DNA of 64,000 nt from Nitrosomonas sp. (GCA_019745325.1 JAIETK010000006.1:18989-82988); one strand, 5' to 3'. Positions 16,549 through 25,122 are shown, counted from the stretch's first letter. The notes: generated from the sequence alone by a model not told the origin. Program-made: numbers and translations.

Positions 16549-16609
16549 TTGTAGTTATGCGTCGCGGCTGCGCACTCAGTCCGCATCTTAAATCTAGAGG
16601 ATATTTATT

Positions 16610-17122
16610 ATGACTTGCGATAACATCACAAACAAAGAGGCACGGATTGAAGCTTTTAAAAAAATTGCTGATGCTAAAGGTTACTCATTTAAATACACCG
16701 AGGGTGCGCAAGAGCAACATAAAACTCCTTCTTCAGGTGATTTTGAAACTAGGCAGTTCCACTACGATGCTCTAATGGTTGATCAGTCCATCCGGGATGC
16801 GATCATTGTACTTGAGGAGTCTCTGACGGATGTTGATGCTGCGGCTATGTCTCGGAAGCAAGGCTTAGTTAAAAAATTGCAGCGCTTACTAGAAACCGGC
16901 TCTGCATATGAGAAAGCGGTTTTCTCTCTAGCCAGTGACTCCTACTATTTTCCTGAGGATGTAAATGCAATGGCAGCGAGCGCTGCGCAGAACAAGGACT
17001 CTATTTCCAGTGAGAAGGTATTCTCTTGCGAGAGAATTTGCTACGTTGTATGCCGTTGTATTGGAACACATCAAGACTGCAAAGACATGTGTCGTTGGGT
17101 TTGCAATGGTGCACAAGATTGA
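16610..17122 (+). CDS. Integron cassette 1: unknown protein with Cys-rich C-terminus
   Basis: This 170-residue protein is not recognised. The first ~130 residues are charged and mostly helical (EARIEAFKKIADAKGYSFKY, LVKKLQRLLETGSAYEKAVF). The last ~30 residues hold seven cysteines in the order C..IC..VC.C......C...C...C, ending CNGAQD. A helical leader-like part followed by a compact Cys-rich tail resembles RiPP precursors or small disulfide/metal-binding tails; neither can be proved. No signal peptide. AGAGGA precedes the ATG. It fills cassette 1 and its codon use is AT-rich. Confidence 0.75.
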   Translation: MTCDNITNKEARIEAFKKIADAKGYSFKYTEGAQEQHKTPSSGDFETRQFHYDALMVDQSIRDAIIVLEESLTDVDAAAMSRKQGLVKKLQRLLETGSAYEKAVFSLASDSYYFPEDVNAMAASAAQNKDSISSEKVFSCERICYVVCRCIGTHQDCKDMCRWVCNGAQD

Positions 17123-17144
17123 TTACTCAACTGAAAAGTTCGAC

Positions 17145-17216
17145 GCATAACATGGCGCTCAACTCGGACCCACAAAACGCTACGTGTTTTGCGGTCCGGT
17201 TAGCTCTACGTTAGGC
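17145..17216 (+). other. Integron attC site 1
   Basis: Core sites GCATAAC (17145-17151) and GTTAGGC (17210-17216) bracket 58 bases. A long imperfect inverted repeat runs between them, including CGGACC/GGTCCG and CAAAACGC/GTGTTTTG arms. The recombination point is between G17210 and T17211. The L'' region starts ATGGCGCTCAA, almost the same as in attC 2. Confidence 0.9.
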
Positions 17217-17271
17217 TTGTAAACTTTAAAGACGCTTTATTCCGTACATAATGCTAATTTGGGGAGATAAT

Positions 17272-17847
17272 ATGGAAAAGTGCACACCAACCGATGACCA
17301 CGTCGAAGGTCCTTTTTACCGTCCAGGAGCGCCGGACGCAACGGACATTTATCCTTCAGATTCTAATGGATCGGTATTATGGTTTTCTGGCTCCGTATCA
17401 GACATTAACTGTACACCTTTATTAGGCGCAACAATTGAAGCCTGGCAGGCTGACGAAGATGGTCATTATGATAATGATGATCCAAACTCCCCACCGACTG
17501 GCTTTCGCTGCCGAGGACGAATGAAAACCGACTCGAAAGGTCTTTTTTCTTTTCGTACTGTTTTGACTTCAAATTATCCAGTGCCTCAAGAAGCTTGGGT
17601 AAGAGTCAAGCATATTCATTTCAAAATTTATGCTGTTGGCTATCAGCCGTTAACAACTGAAATAGATTTACTCCCCAATGACTATATATCGTCGGATCAA
17701 CTGGACAATCCCAATCTTGCCGTAACACTACAAAGCAGTGATGCTTTAGGTGGCAAAGCTGAGTATCGTGCTCATTTTGATTTTGTTCTTCGCCAAGTTT
17801 CGGTAATGGGCTATTCAATAGCCGCGAAATATCGCGTCAATACATAA
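17272..17847 (+). CDS. Integron cassette 2, gene 1: intradiol ring-cleavage dioxygenase-like protein
   Basis: This 191-residue protein is of the intradiol dioxygenase fold (catechol 1,2- / protocatechuate 3,4-dioxygenase family), which cleaves catechols using Fe(III). The N-terminal EGPFYRPGAP, then INCTPLLGATIEAWQADEDG and RVKHIHFKIYAVGYQPLTTE are family blocks. The four iron ligands appear conserved: Tyr66 (HYDN), Tyr102 (SNYPVP), His114 and His116 (KHIHF). It is shorter than classical catechol dioxygenases and lacks their helical dimerisation N-terminus. No export signal. The start at 17272 follows GGGGAGA. The tyrosinase-like gene follows 38 bp downstream in the same cassette. Confidence 0.85.
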   Translation: MEKCTPTDDHVEGPFYRPGAPDATDIYPSDSNGSVLWFSGSVSDINCTPLLGATIEAWQADEDGHYDNDDPNSPPTGFRCRGRMKTDSKGLFSFRTVLTSNYPVPQEAWVRVKHIHFKIYAVGYQPLTTEIDLLPNDYISSDQLDNPNLAVTLQSSDALGGKAEYRAHFDFVLRQVSVMGYSIAAKYRVNT

Positions 17848-17885
17848 AACTATTATGAACATTAAACATTTTGTGAGGTAATGCT

Positions 17886-19331
17886 ATGACAAACCCTTTT
17901 GTTGGTACCTGGACTTATCGTAGTTTTCATAATAAGCCCCAAGAAGTCGATGATTTCAATGACATTCGTTTATGGCAAGCAACTCTTACCTTACAAGAGG
18001 ATGGTCAAAACCTCCTTACAGGTCGAATTGAATCCGGCCCATACACATTGATGGTTAATGGAACTATTACTTCGGAATGTGGCACTTCAAAAGTCTGCCT
18101 TCGAGCATTAGGACAGGACAACAGTCAAACTGCAGGATGGGTATATGATTATATAGGGTTTTTAGCGCCAAGTTGGGTTGAAGGGGATCAACAGAGACCG
18201 GCGATTGTCGGAACAGTAATTAGGACATTACCTCATCAACCTAATCGACCAGCCGGACACACTTACTCTTTTATCGCTGTCAATCAGAATATTCCACTAG
18301 CTAAATACCAATTACAAGATAATGTAATTAAGCATTTTTCAGATCGTATGCATCGGTTACATCATTCTGTTTGGCATTCCATTCGTAATAACTGGAATAA
18401 CTGTACACCAGAACAGCAGGAAGCTATTAGGAGTTTGGACTGGGAGGTAGAAGGAGGACGTATAGCTTTATACTCTCCGAGGGAAAGGTCACGTCCGATT
18501 GTCACTAATGGAGCAGGAGAGGATTTCTTATTCATGCATAGACAGATGGTGACACTGTACAGGAAACTCATGATGGAAGCAGGGGAAGAATCTCCCAGAT
18601 GGTTAGAAATCCCACAACCTGGCACAAATGTGAGTCATGATATGGTTCCATCAGCTTGGGCTATCCCAGATGCACCTACCTTTGAACGACGATTGGCTGC
18701 ACTGAAGACTGATGAGTTCTACTGGAGCCGACTTCGTTGGTGGGAGTTTCAGTTTAAAGATCCGACCTACTTGGCTACACTCACCTTAGGAGAGTTTGGC
18801 TCTCTTATTGAATTTAGCGTTCATAATGACTTACATATTCGGTGGTGGGGCGTTCCTCGTGATCCGGAGACAAATGCCCAACTTCCCAATGGACGCGACC
18901 TTTCCGATATTCGACCGAAATGGGATAATTATCAGTATGATACGCTTGGAGATTTTTACTCAAACCATGTAAATCCAGTATTTTGGTTATTGCATGGATG
19001 GATAGATGATAGGATCGAAGACTGGTATTCAGCACACGATTGGAAGCATCCCGGAGAGATCAAGCGAATTGAAAAAGGAGGGGTGCAATGGTTCGAACCG
19101 GGTCAGTGGGTACAAGTTGATCACCCTTGGGTATGGCCAAAATCTCTGGGTGGATACAATCATGGGCACGACGAACACGATCCGAGCTTAAGAGCTAAGC
19201 GCATTGAAAGCATGGAAAAAGTAAACATCATCTTATTTGGTTCTTCGCCAGAGCTTGCAATAGCACCAGCTGAAACTAAGTTTAAACGTTCTATTTTAGA
19301 GGATCATTCGAGTCTCTCATGGTGGTTCTAA
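17886..19331 (+). CDS. Integron cassette 2, gene 2: tyrosinase-like type-3 copper protein
   Basis: This 481-residue protein has two parts. An N-terminal beta-rich domain (1-~135) starts FVGTWTYRSFHN. It is followed by a tyrosinase-like helical domain. CuA candidates are His156/159/160 (RMHRLHH), His164 and His218 (DFLFMHRQM). CuB candidates are His313 and His317 (SVHNDLHIRWW) and His370 in NPVFWLLHGWIDDRIEDW, the counterpart of the tyrosinase DPxFxxHHxxxDR motif. The two-domain layout recalls PvdP-type tyrosinases. There is no signal peptide. It should oxidise phenols or catechols. Ribosome-binding site GAGG precedes the start. The pairing with an intradiol dioxygenase in one cassette suggests successive steps on an aromatic substrate. 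Confidence 0.8.
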   Translation: MTNPFVGTWTYRSFHNKPQEVDDFNDIRLWQATLTLQEDGQNLLTGRIESGPYTLMVNGTITSECGTSKVCLRALGQDNSQTAGWVYDYIGFLAPSWVEGDQQRPAIVGTVIRTLPHQPNRPAGHTYSFIAVNQNIPLAKYQLQDNVIKHFSDRMHRLHHSVWHSIRNNWNNCTPEQQEAIRSLDWEVEGGRIALYSPRERSRPIVTNGAGEDFLFMHRQMVTLYRKLMMEAGEESPRWLEIPQPGTNVSHDMVPSAWAIPDAPTFERRLAALKTDEFYWSRLRWWEFQFKDPTYLATLTLGEFGSLIEFSVHNDLHIRWWGVPRDPETNAQLPNGRDLSDIRPKWDNYQYDTLGDFYSNHVNPVFWLLHGWIDDRIEDWYSAHDWKHPGEIKRIEKGGVQWFEPGQWVQVDHPWVWPKSLGGYNHGHDEHDPSLRAKRIESMEKVNIILFGSSPELAIAPAETKFKRSILEDHSSLSWWF

Positions 19332-19378
19332 ATCCAAAGGCAGGATGCGCGTCCACCGAATAATGGGCTATAAAAACT

Positions 19379-19447
19379 GCCTAACATGGCACTCAAGCCG
19401 ACCCGCTTCCGCTACGCTCCAGCGGTCGGCTTAGCTTTGCGTTAGGC
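19379..19447 (+). other. Integron attC site 2
   Basis: Core sites GCCTAAC (19379-19385) and GTTAGGC (19441-19447) are separated by 55 bases with the palindromic arms AAGCCGACCCGCT and AGCGGTCGGCTT. The recombination point is after G19441. It closes the two-gene cassette 2. Confidence 0.93.
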
Positions 19448-19471
19448 GCGCATCTAGGACACGCTTTCCGC

Positions 19472-20395
19472 ATGGCAAAGAAGAGAAAAAAACGCTTTCC
19501 AAGGAGTTGGCCCAAGGCTGCTGATAGTTATCTTTATCACTACACTAGAGCCGAAACGGCGCTGACAAAGATACTTCCTAATCGGACTTTGAGGGCAAGC
19601 CCTTTTGTCGACATGAATGACCCGCGCGAATCAAAGGCGTGGGGGTTCTCCCCGATCGGGTACAAGTCGGGAGACCTTGAGAGCCAAAAAGACGACGATC
19701 GGATAAATGAGTTACGAAGAGTCGATGCTCAGAAGGCTACCGAACTGGCCCAGCAGTCAACGCGAGTACTTTGTTTCTCGCAAGATGACCTAATGCGCCG
19801 TTCATCTAGTGACTCGGAGCATCCCATTGGTCGTGGGTTTGCCAATTCTGCGATGTGGGCGCACTACGCAGGTAACCACTCAGGGGTATGTTTAGTCTTT
19901 GATGCCACTCTTTTAGCATCCGCAATTACCGAATGGTATGAAGAAGGTGACCATGCTGTTCGAAGGACCGGTTGGATGTTTCCAGGAAACGTAGAGTACC
20001 TGGATCGTGAACATGACTTAACGTTTGTGCGAGGATCGCCGTATGTATTCGAACCAGACGTCAGAAGTTTACGAATGGAAACTCTATCTCACGTTGGTCG
20101 CCACTATCGAGAACTCTTCCTGCAGAAGAGTCTTGACTGGAAGTATGAAAATGAATACCGGTATGTGTTTTGGGCAGAGGGAACCGAGCCTCTTTATGTG
20201 CCTTTCAAAGATGCCCTCACGGGAATAGTTGTTGGAGAGAACTTCGGATATTACTCTGAACTCGGCAGGCTGGCGGAAGCCGGCTTTGTACGTGCGATGG
20301 ACAATCAATGCCGTGATCTCGGAGTACAGCAAGTTATGCTTTGGTGGCATAACGGGATCCCGCGAGTTGCAAGTCGGTCTCGTAAAAAGTGGTAA
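19472..20395 (+). CDS. Integron cassette 3: DUF2971-family protein
   Basis: This 307-residue protein has the DUF2971 pattern: LYHYTRAETALTKILPNRTLRASPFVDMNDPRES near the N-terminus, LCFSQDDLMR, ANSAMWAHYAGNHSGVCLVFD, and a late LFLQKSLDWKYENEYRYVF. The family is widespread on mobile and defence-associated DNA. A role in stress or phage response has been suspected, but its biochemistry is unsettled. A very basic N-terminus (MAKKRKKRF) precedes the domain. The ATG lies 30 bases after the cassette boundary with only a weak AGGAC upstream, so expression may depend on read-through from upstream cassettes. Confidence 0.8.
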   Translation: MAKKRKKRFPRSWPKAADSYLYHYTRAETALTKILPNRTLRASPFVDMNDPRESKAWGFSPIGYKSGDLESQKDDDRINELRRVDAQKATELAQQSTRVLCFSQDDLMRRSSSDSEHPIGRGFANSAMWAHYAGNHSGVCLVFDATLLASAITEWYEEGDHAVRRTGWMFPGNVEYLDREHDLTFVRGSPYVFEPDVRSLRMETLSHVGRHYRELFLQKSLDWKYENEYRYVFWAEGTEPLYVPFKDALTGIVVGENFGYYSELGRLAEAGFVRAMDNQCRDLGVQQVMLWWHNGIPRVASRSRKKW

Positions 20396-20426
20396 ATATA
20401 GAGGATTGTCTCGGACATAAAGGGGC

Positions 20427-20525
20427 GCCTAACCAGGGCGCTGCAGTCGGACGCTTGACCGCTCGCTCCCTTCGCTGCCGCTCCGGTCGGTCGCCGTCAA
20501 GCGCCGCTGAGCGCCGACGTTAGCC
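20427..20525 (+). other. Integron attC site 3
   Basis: Core sites GCCTAAC (20427-20433) and GTTAGCC (20519-20525) enclose a longer, GC-rich palindrome (arms around CGGACGCTTGACCG and CGGTCGCCGTCAAGCG). The right core would require a following cassette with GGCTAAC in its attC; none follows, so this is the end of the array. Confidence 0.85.
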
Positions 20526-20702
20526 ACTCACCGAATATGAACAGGCTTTTTCCTCATTGCATTAGCCATTGCATCTTATCAAGCGATTTGAGTTGACTGA
20601 CCTTTGGTCTGGCCAAATAGAAGTAAATGGGCCAATACCGGACTCCAGAAACCCACATTGCAGCTTTAAACCCATTTCACCCTGAAAGCTGGTGAATAAG
20701 CT

Positions 20703-21566
20703 CTAACGATGTCCGGGCAGGCCGCGGCGGCCTCCATGACCATGACCATCGCTGAGTATGACCACCGCCGCGATGATCCCGGCGGTCACGATGACGACTG
20801 CCGCTGTAGCTGCAATGGTTCCCCAGTCGATGACTTTTTTATAGAGCGGGTAGTCGTCCCGCCAGCGGATGCGTTGCCAGATTTCTTCCGGCGTAAGTAA
20901 ATAAGGCCGACCGAGTGTATCCCGCGTGACCACGATTTCGCGGTCTTCGCGGATATCGATGGATTGCTTAGTATCTCCGAGCGGCGCCACATCAACGGTG
21001 CCGCTGATCACTGTGACTTTCGTTTGATGCTCCGTGACTTGAAGGTGCAGGATGGCGTTGCTGGCGTCGATCCGGGCATGCGGCGTTTCTATTTGTTGCC
21101 GGCAATCCGCCGTATCCGCGTAGGCATTGCCGGTGTTGAATTCGTCGATTTGGATCGTGCAGACCGGGCCAGCCGCTTCGAATTCCACGCGCGCGCTGCT
21201 TTGCGGCCCGGTGTTTATCCGGGAATGGTTCGCCAGCTTCGCCGAAACATCGATCGGGGTGCCGTTACGTAAAGCACTTTCCCCCGCAGCAAATACCAAG
21301 CCGATCGTGGCCTTGTCTACTTGATTGGGGTTGTGAAAACGCGCGCCGGTGTTTTCATCCTGTTCCCAGAATCCGCCGTTTCCCGTCGCATTCCGGTCAT
21401 CGATGGGTACGGTTTTACAAGCGCCGAGCAATAGCACGGCTAGCAGCAGTATCAACAAAATTCCGCGGCCCGGTAATTTCAGTGCAGAAGGTTTTAATGC
21501 TCGATCGGGATTGAATTCGACATTGCTTTGTTTGCCGGGAAACGATCCGGTTGCGATGGTGCTCAT
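20703..21566 (-). CDS. FecR-domain protein, membrane-anchored
   Basis: This 287-residue protein has a 34-residue polar N-terminus, then a hydrophobic segment ending at LLLGAC (Cys50), a lipobox-like site with an unusually long n-region. The middle (about 85-215) fits a FecR-type beta-helical domain: GLVFAAGESALRNG, SARVEFEAAGPV, ARIDASNAILHLQV, TKVTVISGTVDVAPLG. The C-terminus has a second hydrophobic span (TIAATAAVVIVTAGIIAAVVIL) and a Gly/His tail. No ECF sigma factor is beside it, so classical FecR signalling is not supported; a stand-alone surface FecR protein is more likely. AAGGAG sets the start at 21566. Confidence 0.72.
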   Translation of the reverse strand: MSTIATGSFPGKQSNVEFNPDRALKPSALKLPGRGILLILLLAVLLLGACKTVPIDDRNATGNGGFWEQDENTGARFHNPNQVDKATIGLVFAAGESALRNGTPIDVSAKLANHSRINTGPQSSARVEFEAAGPVCTIQIDEFNTGNAYADTADCRQQIETPHARIDASNAILHLQVTEHQTKVTVISGTVDVAPLGDTKQSIDIREDREIVVTRDTLGRPYLLTPEEIWQRIRWRDDYPLYKKVIDWGTIAATAAVVIVTAGIIAAVVILSDGHGHGGRRGLPGHR

Positions 21567-21827
21567 TTTGCTTCTCCTTGCGGTTGATTGTTCAAGTCGA
21601 TGCGCGATGAGCCATGATAGTGCGGGCACCATGAACCGGCACTGAATCATGCCGGGGATAATGGTTTGATTTTGCTGCGCAATGCCGGAGCCGGCTTGGC
21701 GGGAACGATAGACCTGCGTCAGTCGGGAGCCGCCAGTTGCAATGGGATGATGGCGACTTTGCTGCTAGTAGGATGCTTTAGCAGGTCGTTGAAAAACGAT
21801 CTGCTAGGGCTTTTTAAACTGCGGAAA

Positions 21828-22688
21828 CTACACGCACAGCGCTTCCGTCAACGACCGCACCTCGGCGGCTGAGTCTTTCAGGATTTCGCTGAGCGTCTCT
21901 TCGTCGGTCAATAAATCGAGGTTAGCGGCGGCATCCGCGCCGGCCAGGTTGGAAGGCAGCACGAAGGGGGATTTGACGGGGGCCAGTTGATTGGCGATCA
22001 GCAGCGTGTCGCCCAGCGTGTCCGGCGGGAAGGCCAGATAGCCGCGCCACAGGTAAACGATGTCGCCGATCACCGGTTGCGGCACCGACAACGCGTTGAG
22101 AATCGCGGTGCCGATGGTGATCTCGCAATCGAGTTCGCTTTCGTCTTCCAGGTCTTCGTCGGCGTTCCACGAACTCGCCATGCTGTCGTCGATTAATCCG
22201 GGAAAGTATTTCTCGCGCGCCAGCAAATAGAACCAGCTGATTTCATGAATCATGCCGGCAAACAATGCGGTTTCGGGATCCTTGCGGGTCACGCGACGGG
22301 CGATGACTTGCGCCAGCGCGGCGACATACGCGGAATGCTGCCATAATTGATCGGCTTGCGCGCTTCTTCCCTGCGATCCGGTCAATTGCTGCACGGCTAT
22401 GACAATCGCCAAATTGCGCACGGTGCGCATGCCGATCAATGTCACCGCCGAACGCACGTCGGTGATTTTTTTGCCCGAGCGGTTAAATACCGCGGAATTG
22501 GCAATCGCCACCACTTTGGTCGACAGCAGCGGTTCGGCTTGAATCAGCCGGATCACGGCATCGAGACTGCAATCCGGGTCTTCCAGCTTTTCCTTGATTT
22601 TAATCGCGGCATGGGTCGAAGTCGGAAAAATCAGGCGTCCTTGTTCCACTTCCGCAGCCAACGCACTTAATATCGCGCTTTTCTCCAT
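21828..22688 (-). CDS. HDOD-domain signalling protein
   Basis: This 286-residue protein is a single HDOD domain. It starts MEKSAILSALAAEVEQGRLIFPT, then LIQAEPLLSTKVVAIANSAVFNR, VRSAVTLIGMRTVRNLAIVIAVQQL and GMIHEISWFYLLAREKYF. HDOD proteins are catalytically inactive relatives of HD-GYP/HD phosphohydrolases, used in regulation (motility, c-di-GMP or DNA-damage contexts). An AAAGGAAA site precedes 22688. There is no fused output domain, unlike the HDOD protein at 50909. Confidence 0.85.
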   Translation of the reverse strand: MEKSAILSALAAEVEQGRLIFPTSTHAAIKIKEKLEDPDCSLDAVIRLIQAEPLLSTKVVAIANSAVFNRSGKKITDVRSAVTLIGMRTVRNLAIVIAVQQLTGSQGRSAQADQLWQHSAYVAALAQVIARRVTRKDPETALFAGMIHEISWFYLLAREKYFPGLIDDSMASSWNADEDLEDESELDCEITIGTAILNALSVPQPVIGDIVYLWRGYLAFPPDTLGDTLLIANQLAPVKSPFVLPSNLAGADAAANLDLLTDEETLSEILKDSAAEVRSLTEALCV

Positions 22689-22982
22689 GCAAATTTTCCT
22701 TTCCTCATCACCGCCAGCATCTGGCCAATTTTTGATGGAGTAAAGCTTATGCCAGAATTGGCAAGAGTCATTCCTGAATAAAAGCAAGGATTAACAGCTA
22801 TTTCTTCGATTGTTTTTTTAATCTGATGTTGATAGCGGCGATGGTTTCCGGGTTCGGTACATTTGGAAACCTTCTGGAGTACGGCCCATTAAAGTTTGAC
22901 CGGTTTGAGTCGTAAGAACAGCAGCAGCGATGCCACCGTAGCGATCAAGCGCTTAAAAAATTAAAACTCACTGGAAAACGTT

Positions 22983-23189
22983 ATGAAAATTCTTGTTCAC
23001 TTCAAGTCCGGATTCAAACAAATATTTATTGTTCCCAAAAGCATGCTGGCACTCGAGTTCCGCAATATGGCCAAGGAAATTGGCGGTGCGATTGAAAGCA
23101 TCGAATTTTCATTACCTTCCCGTAATCAGGCAAACTTTGCGAATAACGAATACCGCAACGGCGTTTTGCGCTTGCCCGATAAACACTAA
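22983..23189 (+). CDS. Small hypothetical protein
   Basis: This 68-residue protein (MKILVHFKSGFKQIFIVPKS start) is not recognised. It has a beta-alpha look (ILVHFKSGFKQIFIVP, then LEFRNMAKEIGGAIESIEFSL), consistent with a small two-layer fold. It is convergent with ssb. No strong ribosome-binding site is visible. Retained because the sequence is non-repetitive and has a normal composition. Confidence 0.5.
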   Translation: MKILVHFKSGFKQIFIVPKSMLALEFRNMAKEIGGAIESIEFSLPSRNQANFANNEYRNGVLRLPDKH

Positions 23190-23220
23190 TGACCGCCAGC
23201 GCCCTCCGGATGCCACGCAA

Positions 23221-23673
23221 TCAGAATGGAATATCGTCTTCCATATCTTCAAATCCGCCGGGGGCTTTCGCTGAAGATGGCCGGCTAGGCATGGCGCTGT
23301 CTTCTTCGTGATCCGGCGCGGATTCAAAGCTACCGCTGCCGGGCCGGTTACCCAGCATCTTCATATCCGTGGCAATGATATCCGTGGTATAACGCTCCAC
23401 CCCATTCTTATCCGTCCATTTCCGGGTTTCCAGCCGGCCTTCGACATAAACCGAACGCCCTTTTTTTAAATATTCCCCGGCAATCTCAGCCAGCTTGCGA
23501 TAAAAAGTCACGCGGTGCCATTCGGTTTTTTCCTGTTTCTCGCCATTTTTGTCTTTCCAGGTATCAGTCGTCGCCAAGGTGATATTGGTGACGGCATCGC
23601 CGTTCGACATGTAGCGGGTTTCCGGGTCTTTGCCCAAGTTACCGATGAGTATCACTTTATTGACTGAAGCCAT
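23221..23673 (-). CDS. ssb: Single-stranded DNA-binding protein
   Basis: This 150-residue SSB is essential for replication, recombination and repair. The OB fold occupies residues 1-~110 ([57 protein letters not shown]). A Gly/Pro/Ser-rich linker leads to the acidic tip DDIPF that recruits partner proteins. Its ATG abuts the stop codon of the upstream MFS gene (TAAATG), with GGGGAG inside that gene's end as ribosome-binding site, so the two are translationally linked. uvrA is divergent just beyond, the common proteobacterial uvrA/MFS/ssb arrangement. Confidence 0.97.
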   Translation of the reverse strand: MASVNKVILIGNLGKDPETRYMSNGDAVTNITLATTDTWKDKNGEKQEKTEWHRVTFYRKLAEIAGEYLKKGRSVYVEGRLETRKWTDKNGVERYTTDIIATDMKMLGNRPGSGSFESAPDHEEDSAMPSRPSSAKAPGGFEDMEDDIPF

Positions 23674-25056
23674 TTATGTTTTCTCCCCAAGCAATTGAAT
23701 CACTTTTTCTTCGTCGAAGCCTTTCATATCCACTTTTAAATAAGCCACCCGCTCATTCACGAGGACCAGTGCCTCAAAAACACCGGGTATCGCTGCCAGG
23801 CGGCGCGATAATTCTTTGGATTGATCGGAATCCATTTCCTGCACCGGATACATTCTGGAACGCACCGCGGCGGGCGCTTTCATTGTCATCGCCAATGCCA
23901 GCCACACCACCAGCAACACACCGCAAAACGCATACAATGCGCTGCTGCCGTATTCGCCGTATAAATGACCGCCGGCTGCCGCACCGGCAAAAGCACCGAG
24001 GAATTGCGTGCTGCTGTAAATGCCGATCGCTGTTCCCTTGGCGCCGACCGGCGCTATTTTTGAAATCAGCGACGGTAAGCTGGCTTCCAATAAATTAAAA
24101 GCCGCAAAGAAAACCAGTAACGCCAATGCCGTTCCCCAGACCGATTCAAAGGTCATGGCCAGCAGCAGTTGTCCCAGCAGCAAAATCGCGATTGCGGCGA
24201 CAAAGACTTGTTTTAATTTCGCTTTCTTCTCGGAATAAATAATCGCCGGAACGATCAGCACAATCGACAACAGCAACACCGGAAGATAAATCTGCCAATG
24301 ATCGTCCGCCGCCATGCCCGCTTGCCGCAGTGTCAGCGGCACCACCAGCCAGAGCGCCATCAGTACCGCATGCAATGCAAAAATGCCGTAGTTCAGCCGC
24401 AACAGCTGCGTATCGCGCAAGACGCTGCGGAAATTCGCGGGCGATGCTTCGGTATCGGAATGAAACCGGCTGATTACCGGATCGGGAATGATTTTCTTGA
24501 CGACAACCATGGCCAATAGCGCCAAAACCCCGGTCATCGCAAAAATGCCCGGTACTCCGATCCATTGATTTAGCACCGGTGCCGCGATCAGTGAAATGGC
24601 AAACACCACGCCGATGGTCATGCCGATCGTCGCCATCGCCTTGGTGCGATGTTCTTCCCGCGTAAGATCCGCGGCCAGCGCCATCACCGCCGCCGAAATC
24701 GCCCCGGCTCCCTGAATGACGCGCCCGATGATAACCCAATAAATATCAGTTGCCATCGCAGCGATAAAGCTACCGATAATGAATAAAATCAGACCCAGAT
24801 AAATCACCGGCTTGCGCCCGATCCGGTCCGACAGCCAACCGAATGGGATTTGCAAAATCGCTTGCGTCAAACCATAAGCGCCCAGCGCAATGCCGACCAG
24901 CGTATAGTTGTCTCCGCCGGGCAGGTCTTCGGCGTAAAAAGCAAACACCGGCAAAATAATAAACAACCCCAGCATGCGCAATCCATACACACCGGCCAAG
25001 CCGATCGTCGCGCGTATTTCCGTGGGGGACATTCTCTCAGATGATGAAGCAGACAT
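23674..25056 (-). CDS. MFS transporter, YajR-like with C-terminal YAM-type domain
   Basis: This 460-residue inner-membrane protein has twelve predicted helices. The MFS loop signature is [16 protein letters not shown], with [21 protein letters not shown]. After the last helix come ~70 soluble residues ([40 protein letters not shown]) resembling the ferredoxin-like YAM domain of E. coli YajR. It probably acts as a drug or metabolite proton antiporter; substrate unknown. It is divergent from uvrA and abuts ssb. Confidence 0.87.
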   Translation of the reverse strand: MSASSSERMSPTEIRATIGLAGVYGLRMLGLFIILPVFAFYAEDLPGGDNYTLVGIALGAYGLTQAILQIPFGWLSDRIGRKPVIYLGLILFIIGSFIAAMATDIYWVIIGRVIQGAGAISAAVMALAADLTREEHRTKAMATIGMTIGVVFAISLIAAPVLNQWIGVPGIFAMTGVLALLAMVVVKKIIPDPVISRFHSDTEASPANFRSVLRDTQLLRLNYGIFALHAVLMALWLVVPLTLRQAGMAADDHWQIYLPVLLLSIVLIVPAIIYSEKKAKLKQVFVAAIAILLLGQLLLAMTFESVWGTALALLVFFAAFNLLEASLPSLISKIAPVGAKGTAIGIYSSTQFLGAFAGAAAGGHLYGEYGSSALYAFCGVLLVVWLALAMTMKAPAAVRSRMYPVQEMDSDQSKELSRRLAAIPGVFEALVLVNERVAYLKVDMKGFDEEKVIQLLGEKT

Positions 25057-25122
25057 GAATCAGGTTGTGATATTCCTAAAAAGTTGGGTATATTAACAGG
25101 TTGACTCTTACATAGATAGTTC

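Larger units (their letters stand above)
16555..20519 (+). mobile_element. Integron gene-cassette array, three cassettes, no integrase in window
   Basis: Three cassettes lie head to tail: 16555-17210, 17211-19441 and 19442-20519. Each cassette's first six bases are complementary to the R'' core of its own attC: TTATGC with GCATAAC (17145), TTAGGC with GCCTAAC (19379), and TTAGGC with GCCTAAC (20427). That is the diagnostic rule for cassettes inserted by an integron integrase. All genes point in the array direction. No intI gene is in the window, so this is either a distal part of an integron or a CALIN-type (attC cluster lacking integrase) array. Cassette genes are visibly more AT-rich than the surrounding chromosome. 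Confidence 0.9.

Noticed and set aside
20427-20525. Reading the GC-rich palindrome as a transcription terminator
   Set aside because: It has integron core sites at both ends matching the cassette start at 19442 and no T-run, so attC is the better explanation.
25057-25122. LexA (SOS) box between the MFS gene and uvrA
   Set aside because: No CTGT-N8-ACAG-like palindrome is visible in the short divergent region.
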